From: an uncultured Acidimicrobiaceae bacterium
GTDB lineage: Bacteria > Actinomycetota > Acidimicrobiia > Spongiisociales > UBA5794
Length of the DNA: 39,997 bases
Direction of reading: 5' to 3'
NCBI GenBank assembly: GCA_947258985.1
Contig: CAMYKI010000021.1
Coordinates: 1 to 39,997, forward strand
The translations under genes and the position numbers were made by a program. The notes under the pieces are model-generated. The model saw only the letters and a list, made by a program, of their open reading frames with translations, did no database searches and was not told where the DNA came from. Below are positions 32,511 through 38,283 of this stretch, one piece after another (positions within the stretch are counted from its first letter, which is position 1; each line of letters begins with the position of its first letter).

Positions 32511-33728
32511 TTACCCAGCGGTCAGGACCTTTCTGATAGAAGAGACGATCTTGTCGATCTGCTCATCTGTGATTACAAGTGGTGGGCACATGGCGAGGTG
32601 ATTCAGAGGAACCGGCCGGACGATTACACCCTCCTCGAGGATGGCATTTCGAGTCGCCACTACGTCGACCTCTGCCGGTACCGAGACGCCCCAGATCGCT
32701 CCCTCGCCACGGACATCGATCAGCAGGCCCTCATCCTGGAGCGCCCGCAACCCTGCTCCCAGGCGTTCGCCGATCGCCGTGGCTCGCGCCAGCAGACCCT
32801 CTTCTTCCTGGATCTCGATGCACTTCAATCCGGCGACGCACGCAACGGGGTGAGCGGAGTAGGTGTACCCGGTGCGGAGGACGAACCCTTCATTAGCCTC
32901 CAACCCGGCCATCGCCGACTCGCCGAGGATCACGCCGGACAACGGGACGTACCCCGAGGTGACGGCCTTGGCGAACGTGATTATGTCGGGGGTCACTCCA
33001 TAGAACTGACTTCCAAACCACTCACCCAGTCTGCCGAACGCGGTAATCACCTCGTCAAAGATCAGGTAGGCCCCGTAGGTGTCGCAAAGGTCACGCAGGT
33101 GTGAGAGGTATCCATCGTGAGCGGGCCATACGCCACTCGCACCTTGGACGGGCTCCGTGATCACAGCAGCTATCTCGTCACCGTGCTCGGCGAAGACCCT
33201 CTTCATCGCTTCGTCGTCGTCGGCGGCAACGTTGACGACTCCCGGAACGAGCGGCCCAAACCCTTCTCGGTTTGGTGCAATCCCCTGGATCGAAGTCCCT
33301 CCGTAGTTGGTTCCGTGGTAGCCACGCTCCCGGCTAACGATGATCTGCCGCTCCGGCCGACCCGCTTCACGATGGGCGATGCGGGCAATCTTCATCGCGG
33401 TGTCAACCGCCTCCGACCCTGATGAGCCAAAGAACACCCGAGGGTGCTCAAATGGAGACAAAGCGGCGATCTTGGCCGCCAGTTCCTCAGCAGGAGGGTT
33501 CGTGAAGGGGTCGAAGGTGTGATAGGCGGCGAGTTGCTTTGCCTGCGCTGCGATTGCCTCGGCAACGTCCTCACGACCGTGCCCGACGTTGACGTACCAG
33601 AGCGATGCCATCCCGTCGATGTAGTCATTGCCTTCCTCGTCGAATACCAGCGCACCTTCGCCACGCACAATCGAGAGGAACTCGGTCTTGCGAGGCGGGG
33701 TGAACGGGTGCAAGAAGGAACTGGACAT
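32511..33728 (-). CDS. class-III omega-aminotransferase paired with alanine dehydrogenase
   Basis: A 405-aa PLP enzyme with GNDYIDGMASLWYVNVGHG, FFGSSGSEAVDTAMKIAR, YHGTNYGGTSIQG, Asp225 in YLIFDEVITAFGRLG and the Schiff-base Lys254 in ITFAKAVTSGYVPL. Same omega-amino acid:pyruvate group as the protein at 26091-27494, but shorter and clearly diverged. The ATG at 33728 has AGGAGG 6 bp upstream. Operator D lies 10-12 bp further upstream, and the gene is divergent from amidinotransferase 2. The next gene is alanine dehydrogenase, which suits pyruvate as acceptor. Confidence 0.88.
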   Translation of the reverse strand: MSSSFLHPFTPPRKTEFLSIVRGEGALVFDEEGNDYIDGMASLWYVNVGHGREDVAEAIAAQAKQLAAYHTFDPFTNPPAEELAAKIAALSPFEHPRVFFGSSGSEAVDTAMKIARIAHREAGRPERQIIVSRERGYHGTNYGGTSIQGIAPNREGFGPLVPGVVNVAADDDEAMKRVFAEHGDEIAAVITEPVQGASGVWPAHDGYLSHLRDLCDTYGAYLIFDEVITAFGRLGEWFGSQFYGVTPDIITFAKAVTSGYVPLSGVILGESAMAGLEANEGFVLRTGYTYSAHPVACVAGLKCIEIQEEEGLLARATAIGERLGAGLRALQDEGLLIDVRGEGAIWGVSVPAEVDVVATRNAILEEGVIVRPVPLNHLAMCPPLVITDEQIDKIVSSIRKVLTAG

Positions 33729-33742
33729 CTTCAACCTCCTGA

Positions 33743-33771
33743 TTGCCAACCTATCGATCGATAGGTAGTAT
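33743..33771 (+). promoter_or_regulatory. promoter of amidinotransferase 2 operon enclosing operator D
   Basis: TTGCCA (33743-33748) and TAGTAT (33766-33771) are exactly 17 bp apart, and the spacer is filled by the operator palindrome. The first gene starts 60 bp downstream. The same region serves the divergent aminotransferase gene. Confidence 0.75.
33750..33765. promoter_or_regulatory. TetR-type operator D between aminotransferase and amidinotransferase 2
   Basis: CCTATCGATCGATAGG is a perfect palindrome and, with one flanking A/T pair, symmetric over 18 bp. It matches operators A, B and C in both arms and in the 4-bp spacer length, and sits between two divergent gene starts. Confidence 0.85.
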
Positions 33772-33830
33772 ATCGGAGACACCAATCGGCGGCAATGCCG
33801 AATTCTGCGAACTACGAAAGAGGAGACGCC

Positions 33831-34964
33831 GTGCCAACAATCGTCAACTCATGGAACGAGTGGGATCGACTCAAGCGGGTGATCGTCGGGCGGGCCGATG
33901 GCACCATGGTGCAGGCTCCCGAACCTGCAGTGGTCCGGGATTGGCCTGAGTACGGCTTCCCTCTCGGAACCTACGGCCCCCTGCCGCAGGAGATGGAAGA
34001 CGCAGCCAACGAGCAACTCGACAACTTTGCCGCCCTGCTCGAAACGCACGGTGTAACGGTTGATCGTCCCGAGCCGCTCGACTTCAGCCAGGCCGTGTCC
34101 ACACCGGATTGGAAGCAGGATTCGATGTTCGGCGTGATGCCGCCTCGCGATGTCCTGTTGACCGTCGGCAACGAGATCCTCGAAGCCACCATGTCGGCCC
34201 GCAGCCGATGGTTTGAGTACCTCGCATACCGTCCCCTCCTGCAGAGCTACTTCCGCGAGGATCCGAACTTCCGCTGGGAATCAGCACCAAAGCCTCGCCT
34301 CACCGACAAGTCCTACGTCGATGGAATCGAGTTCTGGGAATACGCCGAAAGCATCCCCGAAGCGGAACAGATCGAGAAGTTCACTATGAACAAGCAGTGG
34401 AACCTCACGGAAGAGGAACCGCTGTTCGATGCGGCCGATATCGGCCGTTTCGGCCGGGACCTGTTTGTGCAGCGTTCCACGACCACCAACGGTGCGGGCA
34501 TCGACTGGCTGCAGCGCCACTTCCCAGACCACCGGGTCCACGAGGTGCTCTTCCTCGAAGCCCACCCGATGCATATCGACGCCACCTTCATCCCGCTCCG
34601 CCCCGGGCTGGCGATAAGCAATCGGCAACGAGTGCCGCTCACCGAAGAGATGAAGCAGCTGTTCGCTATGAACGATTGGGAGATCGTGCCCTGTGCCGAG
34701 CCGGCACTCGAGAAGAAGCCGCCGCTGTGCTTCTGCAGCGTTTGGCTTTCGATGAACACGTTGCTGCTCGATGAGAAGACGATCTTTGTCGAGGAGCAAG
34801 AGAAGGCCCAGCAAGAGCAGTTTTCCCAGCTGGGCTTCGAAGTCATCCCGGTGCCGTTCTGGGCCGTAGGCCCATTCGGAGGCGGACTCCACTGTTCCAC
34901 CGCCGACGTCTACCGCGAAGGCACGTTGCAGGACTACTTCCCCAAGCAGATCCCGGGTTATTAG
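33831..34964 (+). CDS. amidinotransferase 2 (glycine-amidinotransferase family)
   Basis: A 377-aa paralogue of amidinotransferase 1, collinear over its whole length. It starts VPTIVNSWNEWDRLKRVIVG and has EEEPLFDAADIGRFGRDLF, the catalytic His and Asp in HPMHIDATFIPLRPG, and the nucleophile Cys355 in GGGLHCSTADV. The GTG at 33831 has GAGGAG 6 bp upstream; the ATG at 33795 has no SD. First gene of a three-gene operon with a COG2403-type GTPase and a tungsten aldehyde oxidoreductase, under operator D. Its reaction is a transfer, or possibly hydrolysis, of an amidino group. The substrate is not determined. Confidence 0.88.
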   Translation: MPTIVNSWNEWDRLKRVIVGRADGTMVQAPEPAVVRDWPEYGFPLGTYGPLPQEMEDAANEQLDNFAALLETHGVTVDRPEPLDFSQAVSTPDWKQDSMFGVMPPRDVLLTVGNEILEATMSARSRWFEYLAYRPLLQSYFREDPNFRWESAPKPRLTDKSYVDGIEFWEYAESIPEAEQIEKFTMNKQWNLTEEEPLFDAADIGRFGRDLFVQRSTTTNGAGIDWLQRHFPDHRVHEVLFLEAHPMHIDATFIPLRPGLAISNRQRVPLTEEMKQLFAMNDWEIVPCAEPALEKKPPLCFCSVWLSMNTLLLDEKTIFVEEQEKAQQEQFSQLGFEVIPVPFWAVGPFGGGLHCSTADVYREGTLQDYFPKQIPGY

Positions 34965-34989
34965 GGCCGGAGCTGGCATTGCTCAACAC

Positions 34990-35013
34990 GGTCCTGGGGC
35001 GAAGCCCAGGACC
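34990..35013 (+). terminator. intercistronic stem-loop after amidinotransferase 2
   Basis: A perfect 9-bp stem (GGTCCTGGG/CCCAGGACC) with a 6-nt loop sits in the 87-bp gap before the GTPase gene. No T tract. More likely an mRNA-stabilising or attenuating hairpin than a full terminator, because the next two genes have no other clear promoter. Confidence 0.55.
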
Positions 35014-35051
35014 CCAGGAATCGAAGAACGCAGGAGAGAACGGAGAATCAG

Positions 35052-36392
35052 ATGGCAAAACGCAAGGTGATCATCATCGGAGCCGCGGGACGCGACTTCC
35101 ACAACTTCAACACTCGCTACCGCGAGGACGACACCGTCGAGGTTCTCGCCTTCACGGCAGAGCAGATCCCCGGGATTGAAGACCGCACCTATCCACCGGA
35201 TCTTTCCGGCCCGCTGTATCCCAACGGCATCCCGATCTACGCCGAAGAGGAACTCCCCCGGCTGATCGCCGAACTCGGCGCCGACGAGTGCGCCTTCTCC
35301 TACAGCGACATCTCATACGGCCACGTCATGGGCGTGTCGGCAATCGTGCAGGCTGCAGGTGCGTCGTTCACCCTGTTGGGCCCATCCGACACGCAGGTGA
35401 AGAGCACCAAGCCGGTCATCTCGGTTTGTGCCGTCCGCACCGGCGCCGGAAAGTCGCAGACGTCACGCTCGGTAGTTGAAGAACTCATGGCCAAGGGCCT
35501 GAAGGTCGTCGCCATCAGACACCCCATGCCATACGGTGACCTGTCGGCGCAGAAGGTTCAGCGTTTTGCCGAGCTGGCCGACCTCGAGAAGCACGACTGC
35601 ACCATCGAAGAGATGGAAGAGTACGAGCCGCACATCGTGCGGGGCAACGTCATCTACGCAGGCGCCGACTACGAGGCGATCATCCGGGCCGCCGAAAACG
35701 ATCCAGATGGATGCGATGTCATCGTTTGGGACGGCGGCAACAACGACTTCTCGTTCTACGAGGCAGATCTGGCCATCACCGTCGTCGATCCGCATCGTCC
35801 CGGCCATGAGCTGAGCTACTACCCGGGCGAGGTCAACCTCCGCACCGCAGACGTAGTCGTCATCAACAAGATCGACTCGGCCGACCTGGAAGGCATCGAG
35901 ACGGTTCGAGCCAACATCGCCAAGGTCAACCCGGCGGCAAAGGTAATCGACGCCGCGTCCACCCTCCGGTTGGAGGACCCAAGCGTTGTTGCCGGCAAGC
36001 GAGTCCTCGCTGTCGAGGACGGCCCGACTCTCACCCACGGCGGCATGAAGATCGGTGCCGGCGTTGTTGCAGCCAGCAAGTACGGCGCAACCGAGTTCGT
36101 TGATCCCCGTCCCTACCTGGTGGGCAAACTCAAGGAGACGTTCGAGATCTATCCCAGCATCGGGACCATCCTTCCCGCCATGGGATACGGCGAAGAGCAA
36201 CTCCGCGATCTCGAGGCAACGATCAACGCCACGGACTGCGACGCGGTTGTCGTCGGCACACCGATCGACCTGGGCCGTGTGGTCAACATCGAGAAGCCCA
36301 ACACACGGGTCTTCTACGACCTGCAGGAGATCGGCGAACCGACTCTGGAGGGCATACTTGCCGAGTTCGTCGACAAGCAGGCACTGGCCTAA
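35052..36392 (+). CDS. COG2403 GTPase, cyclic 2,3-diphosphoglycerate-synthetase-like
   Basis: A 446-aa protein. The N-terminal half has a Rossmann-like start (KRKVIIIGAAGRDFHNFNTR). A P-loop variant AVRTGAGKS lies at residues 127-135, lacking the first Gly of the classic loop as is usual in this family. VWDGGNNDFSFY is at 225-236, and the guanine-specificity motif NKID at 272-275. These are the hallmarks of COG2403 proteins, which include archaeal cyclic 2,3-diphosphoglycerate synthetase. The bacterial members have no settled function. The ATG has GGAG 9 bp upstream. Position between an amidinotransferase and a tungsten oxidoreductase suggests either nucleotide-driven activation of a metabolite or a metallochaperone-like step. 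Both are inference. Confidence 0.8.
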   Translation: MAKRKVIIIGAAGRDFHNFNTRYREDDTVEVLAFTAEQIPGIEDRTYPPDLSGPLYPNGIPIYAEEELPRLIAELGADECAFSYSDISYGHVMGVSAIVQAAGASFTLLGPSDTQVKSTKPVISVCAVRTGAGKSQTSRSVVEELMAKGLKVVAIRHPMPYGDLSAQKVQRFAELADLEKHDCTIEEMEEYEPHIVRGNVIYAGADYEAIIRAAENDPDGCDVIVWDGGNNDFSFYEADLAITVVDPHRPGHELSYYPGEVNLRTADVVVINKIDSADLEGIETVRANIAKVNPAAKVIDAASTLRLEDPSVVAGKRVLAVEDGPTLTHGGMKIGAGVVAASKYGATEFVDPRPYLVGKLKETFEIYPSIGTILPAMGYGEEQLRDLEATINATDCDAVVVGTPIDLGRVVNIEKPNTRVFYDLQEIGEPTLEGILAEFVDKQALA

Positions 36393-36421
36393 ACGCTAGA
36401 GAACAGCACGTATATGCTGAA

Positions 36422-36454
36422 CCCGGGGGTCGGGATCGTGCGCCGACCCTCGGG
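36422..36454 (+). terminator. strong intercistronic stem-loop before the aldehyde oxidoreductase gene
   Basis: Twelve consecutive pairs (one G-U) between 36422-36433 and 36443-36454 with a 9-nt loop. It fills most of the 86-bp gap and ends 6 bp before an ATG, favouring the downstream GTG start. No T tract follows, so partial attenuation or RNA processing is more likely than full termination. Confidence 0.6.
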
Positions 36455-36478
36455 CCTCTGATGAAGGGAAGATCAGGC

Positions 36479-38281
36479 GTGGATGCTGTACTCAGACCGG
36501 CAACGGACTTCGAGGTAAACCGCTATCACGTCGATCTAGCCACTCGGAACGTCCGGCACGAGGTTGTTCCCTGTGAGGACTTTGAGGACGCCCTCGGCGG
36601 CATCGCCCGGGCCACCAAGTTGCTCGCCGATTGGCAAGTGGCCGACGCCTACGACGCAGCTGCACCGCTTGTCATGAACCTGGGATTGCTGAGCGGGACC
36701 CAGGTTATGACCGGGCTACGGACGTTCTTCCACGGCTACTCGCCACTCAAGCAGGCCGTAAACGGCAAGCCCGGATTGATGTGGTCGGCAGGGAGCGGCC
36801 ACTTCGGCACCAAGCTACGCGCCCTCGGCATCGATGAGGTCATCTTTACCGGCAAGGCCGATCGGCCAACTCTGCTGCATCTGACCGCCGGCGAAGACGG
36901 CGCTGAGTTCGAGTTCCTGGACGCAGCCGACCTCAGCGGCCGGATGGTCAACGACCGCATCCAGGATCTCCATAACCGCTACCCCGAGGCACACTTCGCC
37001 GTTATCGGGCCTGCCGGCGAACACTACGAATCGGTCCGATTCGCCTCGATCGCCCTTTCGACCGACAACCAACTGGAGAGCGGCGACGGCAAGCCCCGGT
37101 TCTGTGGGCGCGGCGGATACGGCGGGGTCATGGCCTCGAAAAATCTCTGGGGCATCGCTGCCGACGGACCCAATCCGGCCCGAACCCGGGGTCTCCGGGA
37201 CGTCAACCGGGAAATCAACCTCGGCGAAGGCTCCGCCCGCTACCGCGACCTCGAGCACGACCGCGGCGGAACGTGGCGAACCATGAAGATGATGCAGGAG
37301 GCGGCTTCTCTCCCGGAGTTCAACTTCTCCCCAACCGGCAGCGACGCCTCCGTGCCGCTTCTCCGACCCAGCGTCGAGGCCGGCCCCTTTGTCGTACTGG
37401 CCGAAGGTTGTTACCTGTGCGGCATCAAATGTCATAAGAACGTATACGACGAGAACGCCGGCGACCCCGGTAGGTTCCGCGCCAAGGTCGACTTCGAGCC
37501 GATCACCTTGATGTCGTCCAACCTGGGCATCTTCGACCCCGACACCGCCCTCAGCCTCATAGAACTGACCGACGAGCTGGGTTTGGACTCCATCTCGTGT
37601 GGCGTCACGCTCGGTTACGCCATGGAACACAACCGGCGCACCGGTGCCGGACTGCTCGGTGGCCTGAGCTATTCGGATCCCGAGGGTGTGTTTGCGGCAG
37701 TTCGAGCTCTCGCCGCAGGCTCTCTACCCGAACTCGGACAAGGGGTGAAGCGACTGTCCGAGCAAGCCGGTGAAACCGCCTATGCGATGCATTCCAAAGG
37801 CCTCGAGTATCCGGCCTATCAGCCGCACACCAACCCGGGGTTTCCCTGGGCGCTGGCCGGCGGCCACATGTCGATGCGCACGTTCTTCCTGTTTGTGATC
37901 GAGCGCGAGACCGGTGTCGACTACTGGGTCGATGCCATCACCAATCGGGGCCCGCTCTACCTGATGGACGACCTCACCGGCATGTGCAAGTTCGCCAACG
38001 TTGGGCCGGAGCTCGAAGCAGAGGCCATCCGCATCGCGACTGCGCTCGACATCAGCGCCGAGGAGCTCGCCACGACCGTGATGAACACCTTCCTGCGCGG
38101 CTACGCGAACGAACGCAAAATGGGTTTCGGCGCAGACGACTACCGGCTACCCGCCGTCGCTCATGAGCCCATGGAGGGATCGGATCTTCCGTACTTCAAC
38201 ACTCCGGAGTTCTTCGAGCAGGTTCAGTCGCAAGTGATCGCAACCCTGGACGAACGGGCAACCGCGGCCGGGTTCATGTAG
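36479..38281 (+). CDS. aor: tungsten-dependent aldehyde:ferredoxin oxidoreductase
   Basis: A 600-aa protein from the GTG at 36479, which has AAGGGA 9 bp upstream; the in-frame ATG at 36461 has no SD and lies against a hairpin. It is an AOR-family enzyme: VMNLGLLSGTQVMTG near residues 65-79, pterin-contacting segments (FCGRGGYGGVMASKNLWGIA), and the [4Fe-4S] ligands CYLCGIKC at 311, 314 and 318 plus the distant Cys503 in DDLTGMCKFAN. The family oxidises aldehydes to acids with a bis-pterin tungsten cofactor and ferredoxin. No AorB/AorC-type partner or ferredoxin gene is next to it. It ends 2 bp from the convergent MoeA fusion, which fits cofactor insertion. The aldehyde may come from the regulon's aminotransferase. 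Confidence 0.9.
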   Translation: MDAVLRPATDFEVNRYHVDLATRNVRHEVVPCEDFEDALGGIARATKLLADWQVADAYDAAAPLVMNLGLLSGTQVMTGLRTFFHGYSPLKQAVNGKPGLMWSAGSGHFGTKLRALGIDEVIFTGKADRPTLLHLTAGEDGAEFEFLDAADLSGRMVNDRIQDLHNRYPEAHFAVIGPAGEHYESVRFASIALSTDNQLESGDGKPRFCGRGGYGGVMASKNLWGIAADGPNPARTRGLRDVNREINLGEGSARYRDLEHDRGGTWRTMKMMQEAASLPEFNFSPTGSDASVPLLRPSVEAGPFVVLAEGCYLCGIKCHKNVYDENAGDPGRFRAKVDFEPITLMSSNLGIFDPDTALSLIELTDELGLDSISCGVTLGYAMEHNRRTGAGLLGGLSYSDPEGVFAAVRALAAGSLPELGQGVKRLSEQAGETAYAMHSKGLEYPAYQPHTNPGFPWALAGGHMSMRTFFLFVIERETGVDYWVDAITNRGPLYLMDDLTGMCKFANVGPELEAEAIRIATALDISAEELATTVMNTFLRGYANERKMGFGADDYRLPAVAHEPMEGSDLPYFNTPEFFEQVQSQVIATLDERATAAGFM

Positions 38282-38283
38282 GG

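Noticed and set aside
35052..36392. COG2403 protein as an authentic cyclic 2,3-diphosphoglycerate synthetase
   Set aside because: That solute is known from methanogens, and the gene context here is amino-compound metabolism, so only family membership is claimed.
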